A DNA stretch of 38,353 nucleotides, taken from contig SVOL01000016.1 in the NCBI GenBank assembly GCA_015066395.1, positions 1 through 38,353 of the forward strand. The letters are read 5' to 3'. Below, piece by piece: positions 8,601 to 14,652 of the stretch (positions are counted from its first letter, which is position 1; the number at the start of each line of letters is the position of its first letter). A program made the translations under genes and the position numbers. Below the pieces are notes generated by a model. That model was not told the DNA's origin. It saw only the letters and a list, made by a program, of their open reading frames with translations, and made no database searches. This DNA is from Oscillospiraceae bacterium. GTDB lineage: Bacteria > Bacillota > Clostridia > Oscillospirales > Acutalibacteraceae.

Positions 8601-8990
8601 CTGAGAAACAACGGTTTAATTGTTGATGATCAGGTTGCATTTGGTTATGCAGTTGAGTTTACAAATATGGCGGCATATAAGATCATTGTTGAATCCGAAA
8701 ACACCGGTCTTGCATTTACTGCCAAGGTCACAGTTAATAACGGCAACAAAACAAATGTTGTTGTGCTTGAGTTTACTGATGAACTTGTTAAGACTTTTGC
8801 TGACAAGTATATTAAAGCTGTCGAAAGCAATTCTACAAGTAGACCCGGCCTTGTTGTAAAGATTAACGGCTTAAGTAAAATAGATACCGATGTTAACATC
8901 ACTTGTGTTGCGACAGCGACTTCAGTCGCTACTCATGTTACAGACAGCAGTGAATCGAGCGTGTACAACTCTGCTGTAACTGACAATTAA
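5682..8990 (+). CDS. Large secreted beta-helix-type surface protein with repeated modules
   Basis: This 1102-residue exported protein has a signal peptide at about residues 1-30 (MKTTRRLLSYLLAVCLILSS…, then a VSA-VTA cleavage area). A module beginning AK(V/I)-x-Y-(A/E)T-(I/L)-x-(E/A)A and ending in GDxVxLLxNV occurs three times, near residues 48-80, 363-400 and 855-890. Each is followed by Asn/Gly-rich, beta-rich sequence resembling a parallel beta-helix. No LPXTG, S-layer homology or choline-binding anchor is seen, so it is either released or held by unknown means. No catalytic motif is recognised. Adhesin or glycan-binding are guesses by analogy. It has a consensus promoter and long leader, and its stop is only 16 bases before the next small gene, so the peptide at 9007 is probably co-transcribed. 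Confidence 0.8.
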   Translation: MKTTRRLLSYLLAVCLILSSVPMALIGVSAVTAETDEISAVAEGNVAKVGNTEYATINEAIVAWTNGTTLTLLSDVTLSDVIKLSSTEYHILDLGTYTLTAASKKDAIQIVNNGRSSAGYALDIKADATNPGGITATGKAVVRTAGKSGVKDRPIIRFYNGVFNASYIVYHSGSNGTNCPQFQFYGGVFNGTIFTNRTLNQFYGGTFNGSLMMSVDSSAYTLVAGGTFKSLSNLYMSALNSGKFTIGSAKGVYDKEIYVDDNGYYVVAAVEPAEGYEASVAKNPGSNDYLAYSKVETEGVLNYTDATLALKNNKTATVTVYSDKIDLAGVDFTGTIVVPEGNELIIVNAPEGLKVEGDAKLVNYVAKVGEQSYETLAEAIAAASSGDTVILIANVDENVTINNNITIDGAGKVYTGQMILKANTTIRNVNFDGKGYDGYAVETRGATYVTIEDCTAKNYGYGFLQLVSGTACTTVKNVAVTDVNYGVKINYSSKVVLDNVDITAAVAGVLNSNYGEKTITVKNSKINIFGTWTRNNTTKTNIVFEGDNTVDEFIIDENIDNFKLVAGATLAAPAGLTITVDRANFDVLYEDGVYQTFDYIEYIKAELLAGRDVVLQKDIVVDGSYIDSIPAKTNGNGTYFNPGIFNVVGDSDVTFDLNGHTITYNGHAIAEYTATYNKNNYYNAATGKYEIQSCTVAHGLFMANDGGKLTIVGDGNVTVHGLASGVYPCSPDSVITVEGGNWYNDGCATCGGTNIFLYASHGGELYINGGTFEQTLDANGDSYLIVEHGGNSANSVIDYSKTKVVISGGSFVGMNPENAVFIDQGNGQAFGKTNVVDDDYVADDLGNGIWGIADAVAKIEGAKGYETLDAAFAAAKSGDKVVLLENVDAGATVVMIPAGVTFDLNGYYLTASNFLSFGDVIDTAEEVGGLVISNDTTISFTILQKSNTFMSIYDTAAGCYRFFEYQVVTKGVRLRNNGLIVDDQVAFGYAVEFTNMAAYKIIVESENTGLAFTAKVTVNNGNKTNVVVLEFTDELVKTFADKYIKAVESNSTSRPGLVVKINGLSKIDTDVNITCVATATSVATHVTDSSESSVYNSAVTDN

Positions 8991-9006
8991 TTAGGAGGTG
9001 AAGCAA

Positions 9007-9126
9007 ATGAAAAAGTTTTTTGAAGAGCCCACTATTAAAATTGTTAAATTCGAAATGATGGAGACTATAGCTTCTTCATTTGATGCAGATGGTTCTATGG
9101 CTACAGATGTTGAGGACGATTGGTAA
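9007..9126 (+). CDS. 39-residue candidate precursor peptide
   Basis: A very strong ribosome site, AGGAGGTG (8993-9000), stands 6 bases before ATG 9007, and the frame runs 39 codons to TAA. The peptide opens MKKFFEEPTIKIVKFE, continues with a hydrophobic/Ser stretch (METIASS), and ends in an acidic tail, DVEDDW. It has no Cys, no transmembrane segment and no cleavable signal peptide. It directly follows the large secreted protein gene and precedes HprK-like, PqqD-like and peptidase genes, which suggests a ribosomally made, modified peptide: a leader (first half) recognised by PqqD and an acidic core. Short clostridial proteins opening 'MKKxxxPxIxIxxFE' are common and mostly uncharacterised. 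The gene is convincing; the function is inferred from its neighbours. Confidence 0.75.
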   Translation: MKKFFEEPTIKIVKFEMMETIASSFDADGSMATDVEDDW

Positions 9127-9178
9127 TCACTATCTATATTTAAAACATCGAACATACCCATTTTTATAAATTATATTA

Positions 9179-9231
9179 GACCACAGGTCGGGAGTTGCTT
9201 CCGGCCTGTTGGTCGTACTATAGGAACGACC
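9179..9231 (+). promoter_or_regulatory. Two overlapping, mutually exclusive RNA hairpins
   Basis: Hairpin 1 pairs 9179-9192 with 9200-9214 (GACCACAGGTCGGG with TCCGGCCTGTTGGTC, one bulge and G-T wobbles). Hairpin 2 pairs GGTCGT (9211-9216) with ACGACC (9226-9231). They share bases 9211-9214, so only one can form at a time. No T run follows, so neither is a simple terminator. The region lies between the peptide gene and the membrane-protein gene and may be a processing, attenuation or mRNA-stabilising element setting different levels for peptide and enzymes. The remainder of 9127-9267 is AT-rich. Confidence 0.5.
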
Positions 9232-9267
9232 CGAATTTTGAAATACAGCTGTTGAAAGGACGCATTT

Positions 9268-9801
9268 ATGTCTAAATCTCAAATTGTATCTTTAGTTTTG
9301 TGTATTGCTTTATTGGCAGGAATGGTCGCGTATTACTTCATTTTTATTGGTAACAAGCCCTTTGACGGTGAGCCGAGCGGCCCGGACGTATCAACTGCGG
9401 TCAGCAACAGCTTTGACGAAGCCTCTTCTTCGTCGCAGACTCAAACCGACGGAGTGACAAGCAATGAAAGCACAGTTGATCTGGGTGGTGTCGTAATATC
9501 GAGCATGCCTGCAAACAGTTCGTCGAATCAGGGAGCAGGCGACTCTGAATCATCGTCTGAGACATCTCAATCGTCGAACATAACGTCTACTGCACCTGAT
9601 ACATCGCTTACATATAAGCAGTATCTTTTGATGTCGCCGACAGAACAGCAGTCTTATTATGAGAGTTTTCCGAGCTTGGAGGATTTTATTGTGTGGCATA
9701 CCGCCGCAAAATCGGCTTATGATGCTGAAATGAACTCGGGTGTCGTTTCGGGTAGCGGCGACGGTTTTGACATCGGTGACATTATAAACGGCAATCAGTG
9801 A
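9268..9801 (+). CDS. Membrane-anchored Ser/Thr-rich small protein
   Basis: This 177-residue protein begins with one hydrophobic segment (about residues 5-26, IVSLVLCIALLAGMVAYYF) with little positive charge ahead of it. A low-complexity linker rich in Ser, Thr, Gln and Asp follows (about 35-110). A short conserved-looking domain ends it: YKQYLLMSPTEQQSYYESF (from about 116) and then FIVWHTAAKSAYD. It looks like a membrane-tethered protein with an extracytoplasmic tail; no lipobox is seen. The ribosome site GAAAGGA (9254-9260) supports ATG 9268. The next gene begins 12 bases after the stop, so both are in one operon. Function unknown; the Ser-rich linker could be a substrate or spacer for the system encoded downstream. 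Confidence 0.7.
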   Translation: MSKSQIVSLVLCIALLAGMVAYYFIFIGNKPFDGEPSGPDVSTAVSNSFDEASSSSQTQTDGVTSNESTVDLGGVVISSMPANSSSNQGAGDSESSSETSQSSNITSTAPDTSLTYKQYLLMSPTEQQSYYESFPSLEDFIVWHTAAKSAYDAEMNSGVVSGSGDGFDIGDIINGNQ

Positions 9802-9813
9802 TCGGGTGAACTT

Positions 9814-10524
9814 ATGGAAAGGTTTTATAAAATAGCAGGTCTTACCGTTAAAATGGATACTTTCGGTCGAACTGAAAAGCAGGCCGAAAATTATCTTTGT
9901 GAGCCGTGTGATAACTATGATTTTTGCGTTGAGCCGATGAGGGAACTGGCATGTAGAAAATATCCTCATTGGAGTGAGGATATGCGTGAATATATGTTCA
10001 CGGGTGCCGCGTTTTACCGCCGATTGCTCGAGTTTGACGGTCTTATGCTCCATTCCTCGGCAGTTGTTGTAGAGGGTAGGGCTTATCTCTTTTCGGCCGA
10101 TTCCGGAGTCGGAAAATCGACTCATACCAATCTGTGGCTTCAGTTGTTAGGCGATAGGGCATATATCCTAAATGACGACAAGCCTGCTCTTCGCCTTGAA
10201 AAAGGTGTTTTTTATGCTTACGGTACGCCATGGAGTGGCAAAAACGATATAAGTGTTGCCGAACGTATACCTGTCGCCGGTATAGCTTTTGTCGAACGCG
10301 GCGAAACGAACAGGATCGAACCATTTAAAGGGTCTGCGGCCGTGGCGGCGATTTATAAACAGGTCAATCACCCAAAGACTTCCGAATGCCGCATCAAGGT
10401 GCTTGAACTGATGGATAAAATGGTTAAAAATATACCGATATGGCGTTTGCAATGCAATATGGATATTGGGGCTGCCAAGGTATCTTATGCGGCTATGTCG
10501 GGTAAAAAGTGTGACGAAAGGTGA
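9814..10524 (+). CDS. HPr kinase-like / peptide kinase-like P-loop protein
   Basis: This 236-residue protein shows the HprK C-terminal kinase fold. A His/Ser strand (LMLHSSAVVV, 77-86) leads into an ATP-binding P-loop with GVGKST at 98-103. An acidic LNDD (119-122) and the GTPWSGK loop (137-143) follow. It lacks the N-terminal domain of true HPr kinase/phosphorylase, and no ptsH is nearby, so it is unlikely to act on HPr. Similar truncated HprK-like proteins occur in lasso-peptide and related RiPP clusters, where members such as PadeK/ThcoK phosphorylate a Ser of the precursor peptide. Here the candidate substrates are the peptide at 9007 or the Ser-rich protein at 9268. ATG 9814 follows GGGTGA, and the stop overlaps the ribosome site of the pqqD-like gene. 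Family call is firm; substrate is inference. Confidence 0.75.
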   Translation: MERFYKIAGLTVKMDTFGRTEKQAENYLCEPCDNYDFCVEPMRELACRKYPHWSEDMREYMFTGAAFYRRLLEFDGLMLHSSAVVVEGRAYLFSADSGVGKSTHTNLWLQLLGDRAYILNDDKPALRLEKGVFYAYGTPWSGKNDISVAERIPVAGIAFVERGETNRIEPFKGSAAVAAIYKQVNHPKTSECRIKVLELMDKMVKNIPIWRLQCNMDIGAAKVSYAAMSGKKCDER

Positions 10525-10531
10525 GTTTGCA

Positions 10532-10792
10532 ATGAAACTTAAAAAGGGTTTTATATTGCGTGAGGTCGGCGACGAAATTGTTGCTGTACCCTCGGACGAG
10601 ATATTTGATATGAATTTGATGATAACCCTCAATGACACGGGTTGCTTTTTATGGAAATTGCTGGAAAGGGAAACCACATTCGAAAATATGGTCTCGGCGG
10701 TTCTCGACGAGTATAATATAGAAGTTTCAGATGCCGAAAATTACATTAAAAAATTCATTGGGACGCTTGACGAAAATGGATTCCTCGAATAG
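10532..10792 (+). CDS. PqqD family peptide-binding protein (RiPP recognition element)
   Basis: This 86-residue protein matches the PqqD pattern (PF05402 type): N-terminal strands containing VGDEIVAVP, then FDMNLMITLNDTGCFLWKLL with the conserved 'LNxTGxxLW', then a helix ending in a three-helix winged fold. PqqD-like domains bind leader peptides of ribosomally made peptides and present them to tailoring enzymes. The start is ATG 10532 (MKLKKGF), preceded by AAAGGTG (10517-10523), which overlaps the stop of the kinase-like gene. The 3' end overlaps the next gene by 17 bases. This is the strongest sign that the cassette handles a peptide; the likeliest partner is the 39-residue peptide at 9007. 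Confidence 0.8.
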   Translation: MKLKKGFILREVGDEIVAVPSDEIFDMNLMITLNDTGCFLWKLLERETTFENMVSAVLDEYNIEVSDAENYIKKFIGTLDENGFLE

Positions 10793-11270
10793 CAAGGAAC
10801 TGTCGTTGGAAACTGTTATGCCGCTTATTGAGGAGCGGTTGTCGAGTGGACAATCGGTCAAGTTTTCGCCTAAGGGTGTCAGTATGATGCCCATGCTGCG
10901 GCAGGGTGTTGACAGCGTTTTGGTCTCACCGGTCAAGGGGGTTTTAAAGAAATACGATATTGCGTTGTATAGGCGTGATGATGGCAAATACATACTGCAC
11001 AGGATAGTCAAGGTTGAAAAAAACTATATATGTATAGGCGATAATCAGTATTTTCCGAAGGAGACCGTCAAGTTTGAGCAGGTGATAGCTGTAGTGACTT
11101 TATTTTTTAGAAAAAATAAGCAGCATTCCGTTGATGAGTTTAGTTATAAACTGTATTGCAGGCTGTGGAATATCAGCCGTTTTCCGAGATGGATATTAAA
11201 GCGCATTAATAATCGACTTAAACGTATGATATTGAGAAAAAGTGAGGGACGAGCGAAGTGGAAAAGGTAA
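10776..11270 (+). CDS. S24/S26-like peptidase (SipW-like signal peptidase relative)
   Basis: This 164-residue protein carries the S26 serine-peptidase box GVSMMPML with candidate nucleophile S36, the second box LHRIV with H75 (His here, as in ER/SipW-type enzymes, instead of the Lys of bacterial LepB), and the GDN box (88-90). There is no clear N-terminal membrane segment and the C terminus is strongly basic, so it may act in the cytoplasm or at the inner membrane face. In this cassette it could trim the leader of the candidate peptide. The start is uncertain: ATG 10776 overlaps the pqqD-like gene, ATG 10818 is an alternative. The 3' end overlaps the next gene by 13 bases. Family assignment is good; activity and target are inferred. 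Confidence 0.7.
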   Translation: MDSSNSKELSLETVMPLIEERLSSGQSVKFSPKGVSMMPMLRQGVDSVLVSPVKGVLKKYDIALYRRDDGKYILHRIVKVEKNYICIGDNQYFPKETVKFEQVIAVVTLFFRKNKQHSVDEFSYKLYCRLWNISRFPRWILKRINNRLKRMILRKSEGRAKWKR

Positions 11271-12445
11271 GGTTCTTAGAAGTGGGGCATACTCTTGTCT
11301 ATCTTTCTGCCTGTGCCTTGCATTCTGTCGTTCCGGATGAAGAGACGGTAAAGAGTGTTGACCTTCGTGAGCTTCTGCACGTTGCAGCCAGACATTCAAT
11401 GCAGGTTATAATCGCAATGGCATTGGAAAGTGCGGTTGCGGCGTATCCTCGGTTGTTATCGGTTATGGACAAGGTGACTCTTGACGAGTTCAAACTTATA
11501 AAGGCTCAGGCGATACGTAAAAAAGTGCTTTTCGATGCAGAACTGCAGAAACTCTTAGAATTTATGGAGCAGAACGGCATATTTTATATGCCGCTTAAGG
11601 GTTTGGTTCTGCAGTCCTTTTATCCACTGTTCGGTATGCGTCAGATGTGCGATAATGATATTTTCTTCGATATAAACTATCGTAAAGATATTCGCAGTTT
11701 TATGATTGCTAACGGATATGAGGTCATAAAGTATAACTCAGGCTATCCGGATGCTTATCGTAAGAACGGGATGTTTTTGTTTGAGATGCATTTTTCGCTT
11801 TATAATGAAACCGACAACGAGATCGAATTCAACAGATATTATAAAGATGTAAAACATAAACTGGTAAAGGACGAGAACAACGGCTTCGGGTATCATTTTA
11901 CCGATGAGGATTTTTATATTCATTGTCTTTCCCATTCTTACAAGCACTTCAGCCACGGCGGAAACGGTGTCCGCTCGTTAATGGATATATTTGTTTTTCT
12001 TTTGGAAAAGCATAGTAAGCTTGATTGGTGTTACATAGATGCTGAACTCCTAAAGCTTGGGATAGTCGGGTTTGAACGTATGATGAGAGCGCTTGCTTTT
12101 AAGTGCTTTGAAAGAACGGCGTTGGACCGTAAGAGCGGTACGGCAAGTTTATCGGAGAAAGAAAGGCAAATGCTGGACTTTCTTATTTCTTCGGGCGTTT
12201 ACGGTACTGTGCAGAATCGGATAGAGCAGATGGTCGATGAATACGGGCAAAGCAGAGTTGATAAAGTAAAATACGCTATTCGCCGGCTGTTCCCGAGTAT
12301 GGGATACTATAAGGTGAATTACCCGTTTTGCTATAAAACAAGGGTGCTAATACCGTTCGTTGCCGTTTGGCGAATTATAAAACGGAGCATAGTTAATTCA
12401 AAAAGTATCAAAAGAGAGATTTTATTACTCATCAAAAAGAAATAG
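11258..12445 (+). CDS. Nucleotidyltransferase family protein (NTP_transf_5, PF14907-like)
   Basis: This 395-residue protein shows the large nucleotidyltransferase-like pattern: a helical N terminus, then IFYMPLKGLVLQSFYP with LKG at 113-115, then FGMRQMCDNDIFFD with the Asp cluster D132, D134, D138. A later histidine-rich helix (HCLSHSYKHFSHGG) precedes RSLMDI. Such proteins accompany lasso-peptide and other RiPP genes and often sit beside HprK-like and PqqD-like proteins, but their reaction is not established; transfer of a nucleotidyl group to the peptide or a carrier is conceivable. It starts at GTG 11258, 8 bases after GAGGGA, inside the previous gene, and is the last gene before a strong terminator, so it closes the operon. 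Confidence 0.75.
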   Translation: MEKVRFLEVGHTLVYLSACALHSVVPDEETVKSVDLRELLHVAARHSMQVIIAMALESAVAAYPRLLSVMDKVTLDEFKLIKAQAIRKKVLFDAELQKLLEFMEQNGIFYMPLKGLVLQSFYPLFGMRQMCDNDIFFDINYRKDIRSFMIANGYEVIKYNSGYPDAYRKNGMFLFEMHFSLYNETDNEIEFNRYYKDVKHKLVKDENNGFGYHFTDEDFYIHCLSHSYKHFSHGGNGVRSLMDIFVFLLEKHSKLDWCYIDAELLKLGIVGFERMMRALAFKCFERTALDRKSGTASLSEKERQMLDFLISSGVYGTVQNRIEQMVDEYGQSRVDKVKYAIRRLFPSMGYYKVNYPFCYKTRVLIPFVAVWRIIKRSIVNSKSIKREILLLIKKK

Positions 12446-12449
12446 TGTG

Positions 12450-12484
12450 AAAAGACGCGGTTTACTGAACCGCGTCTTTTGTTG
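12450..12484 (+). terminator. Strong terminator closing the peptide cassette
   Basis: A perfect 13-bp stem, AAAAGACGCGGTT (12450-12462) with AACCGCGTCTTTT (12468-12480), has a five-base loop and a T-rich tail. It begins 4 bases after the nucleotidyltransferase stop and isolates the cassette from the housekeeping run. Confidence 0.9.
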
Positions 12485-12551
12485 TGATAGCATTGTAAGA
12501 TTGAAGGTTTTTACGTTTTGTATATTAATGTAAGAGAAATTTTAAAATTGG

Positions 12552-12580
12552 TTGATTTCTGTGGATTTTTCTGTTATACT
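12552..12580 (+). promoter_or_regulatory. Promoter of the housekeeping run
   Basis: TTGATT (12552-12557), a 17-base spacer, and TATACT (12575-12580), 44 bases ahead of the TTG start at 12625. Probably drives the trmH-like gene, dprA and what follows. Confidence 0.6.
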
Positions 12581-12624
12581 ACAAAAATATATAGTGAAGT
12601 AGTATGCGATGAGGTGGAAAGGCT

Positions 12625-13428
12625 TTGAATTTTGAGTATATAAGCAGTAAAGAGAATAAGCTTATCAAGTCGGTTCGTAAGCTGATGACATCGACTCGCG
12701 AACGCCGTGAGCAGGGAGTTTTCGTGCTTGAGGGTCTACGCCTTTGTGCCGATGCCGCACTTTCGGGATTTGCTATAAAGACCGCTATAATTTCCGAAAA
12801 GCCGGAAGACTCGGATCGGTTGACCGCTGTTCTCGAAAGTTCGGAGCAGGTCGTAAAGGTGCCGGACAGTCTTTTTGCAACACTTTGCGATACGGTCAGC
12901 CCTCAAGGGGTCTTGTGCGTTGTAAAAAGACCTTGTGACCGTTCTATTGAATCGATAGAGAGCGGCAAGTATATCGTTCTTGAAAACACCGCCGATCCCG
13001 CCAATTTAGGTGCCATAGCACGTACTGCCGAGGCTCTGGGAGTTTCGGGAATAATCGTTTCGAATGTCAGTTGTGATCCGTTTTCTCCCAAATCGCAGAG
13101 AGCGTCGATGGGTGCTTTACTGCGGTTGCCGATAATCGAAAGTCGGGATGTTGTTGCCGATATTAAGGTTTTGAAGAGCAAGGGTTTTAAAGTCTTTGCA
13201 TCGGTCGTTGATCAAGCCGACCGTTTTGTGACCGAAGCCGATTTCAGCGGTAACGTTTGTGTGCTTATTGGTAACGAGGCCAACGGACTGAGTGCAAAGA
13301 TAATTGCCGAAAGCGACGAGAAGATAACTATTCCGATGAACGGTCGGGCAGAGTCACTCAACGCCGCCGCCGCGGCAACCATCTTGATGTGGGAAGCAGT
13401 GCGAAGAGGTGGCAACGGTGACTGCTGA
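12625..13428 (+). CDS. TrmH/SpoU family RNA 2'-O-methyltransferase
   Basis: This 267-residue protein has the SPOUT architecture: an N-terminal substrate-binding domain (about 1-100) and a C-terminal knotted SAM-binding domain. Motif 1 is ENTADPANLGAIARTAEALG, motif 2 LIGNEANGLS, and motif 3 IPMNGRAESLNAAAAAT. These match SAM-dependent methylation of a ribose 2'-OH in tRNA or rRNA; the exact site cannot be read from sequence. The start codon is TTG 12625, supported by GAGGTG at 12611-12616 eight bases upstream. The 3' end overlaps dprA, so both are translated from one message. Confidence 0.85.
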   Translation: MNFEYISSKENKLIKSVRKLMTSTRERREQGVFVLEGLRLCADAALSGFAIKTAIISEKPEDSDRLTAVLESSEQVVKVPDSLFATLCDTVSPQGVLCVVKRPCDRSIESIESGKYIVLENTADPANLGAIARTAEALGVSGIIVSNVSCDPFSPKSQRASMGALLRLPIIESRDVVADIKVLKSKGFKVFASVVDQADRFVTEADFSGNVCVLIGNEANGLSAKIIAESDEKITIPMNGRAESLNAAAAATILMWEAVRRGGNGDC

Positions 13429-14605
13429 GTATTATATCTGGCTTCAGCTGTGTTTAGGGTTTGCCACCGAAACTGTCAGCCGCGTGTTGGCTGTTTACGG
13501 CACCGCGAAGGAATTTTATAACGCTCCCGACTCTGAAAAGATCAAAAAATGCCGTTTGAACAAGCGCCAGATCGCGAGGCTTCACGCTATTCCCAGAAAA
13601 GAAGTTTTTAAGATTCTGAATGATTGTAAAAGTACGGGAATAAATATCATTACACCGGAGGACAGCGAGTATCCCAAGCGATTGCTGAATATACCCGACC
13701 TGCCTGCAGTGCTTTACGTTAAAGGTAAGCTTCCGTCGATGGAACAGTCTCCCGTGATTTCGGTCGTTGGACCGAGAAGGGTGAGTCAATACGGCGAAAA
13801 GTGTGCGTATATTATCTCCAACACGCTTGCAAGCTGCGGTTTTACAATAGTCAGCGGCGGTGCTGTCGGCGGTGATACTGCGTCGCATTTAGGTGCATTG
13901 GAAGCCGGAGCTAAGACAGTGGCGGTGTTGGGCTGTGGAATAAATGCCGATTACCTGAGAGTTAATGCCGATCTTCGCGAGCGTATTTCCCAAAACGGTT
14001 GTCTTGTGTCGGAATATCCGCCGTCAATGGGTGTGACAAGAGGTGCTTTTCAACAAAGAAACCGCATTTTGTCAGGCCTTTCGGACGGTGTCGTGGTGGT
14101 TGAGGGCTCCAAAAAGAGTGGGACTCTTATAACCGCAAGGTGTGCAGTCGAACAGGGAAGAGATGTTTTCGTCATTCCGGGAAGTCCGTCTTTACCTCAG
14201 TATGAGGGTTCAAACGGACTGCTTAATGAGGGTGCCAAACCCTTGCTCAATATAAACAGTATTATTGAGGAATACACCTTTAAGTATCAGTCGGCCATTC
14301 ACAGTCCGAACTCAGTGATCCCGATGCCGAGCTCAGAACCTGAAACTGTAAAAGCTCAGGATACGATTCCCGATGTCAATTCGTCGTTTACTGAACCGAA
14401 AACGGAAATTGATACTTCAATGCTGTCTTTGAATGCAAAGTCGGTCGTTGAGGTCGTTGAGAAACTTAAAATTTCCGAATTTACAGTTGATGACATCGTC
14501 GAACACGGCGATCTTAGTGTGAATGAGGTTCTGAGTGCCGTTACCGAACTTGAGATTTTCGGTGTCTTGAAAGCTGTCGCGGGCGGTCGTTTTTCGCTCA
14601 ACTAA
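13418..14605 (+). CDS. dprA: DNA-processing protein DprA
   Basis: DprA binds single-stranded DNA entering the cell during natural transformation and loads RecA. This protein has a helical N-terminal domain (about 1-70), the Rossmann-like DprA core with SVVGPRRVSQYGEKCA and IVSGGAVGGDTASH, then FQQRNRILSGLSDGVVVVEG and SGTLITARCAVEQGRDVFVIPG, and a C-terminal winged-helix domain after a Pro/Ser-rich linker (about 300-340). Length (395) is typical. GTG 13418 is chosen because GAGGTG (13406-13411) is 6 bases away; GTG 13409, three codons upstream in frame, is the alternative. It overlaps the trmH-like gene and precedes topA, a frequent arrangement in Firmicutes. Presence does not prove competence. 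Confidence 0.93.
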   Translation: MTAEYYIWLQLCLGFATETVSRVLAVYGTAKEFYNAPDSEKIKKCRLNKRQIARLHAIPRKEVFKILNDCKSTGINIITPEDSEYPKRLLNIPDLPAVLYVKGKLPSMEQSPVISVVGPRRVSQYGEKCAYIISNTLASCGFTIVSGGAVGGDTASHLGALEAGAKTVAVLGCGINADYLRVNADLRERISQNGCLVSEYPPSMGVTRGAFQQRNRILSGLSDGVVVVEGSKKSGTLITARCAVEQGRDVFVIPGSPSLPQYEGSNGLLNEGAKPLLNINSIIEEYTFKYQSAIHSPNSVIPMPSSEPETVKAQDTIPDVNSSFTEPKTEIDTSMLSLNAKSVVEVVEKLKISEFTVDDIVEHGDLSVNEVLSAVTELEIFGVLKAVAGGRFSLN

Positions 14606-14652
14606 TTTGTTTAATTTAGATTTTAATATATTGAAAGATGTGTGAAACTTTT

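Noticed and set aside
9814-10524. True HPr kinase/phosphorylase (hprK)
   Set aside because: The N-terminal domain is missing, the neighbours are not PTS genes, and the length (236) is short of the usual of about 310.
9814-12445. Complete lasso-peptide cluster
   Set aside because: HprK-like, PqqD-like and nucleotidyltransferase genes fit, but no asparagine-synthase-like cyclase, transglutaminase-like B2 protease or ABC exporter is present, so a full lasso cluster is not supported.
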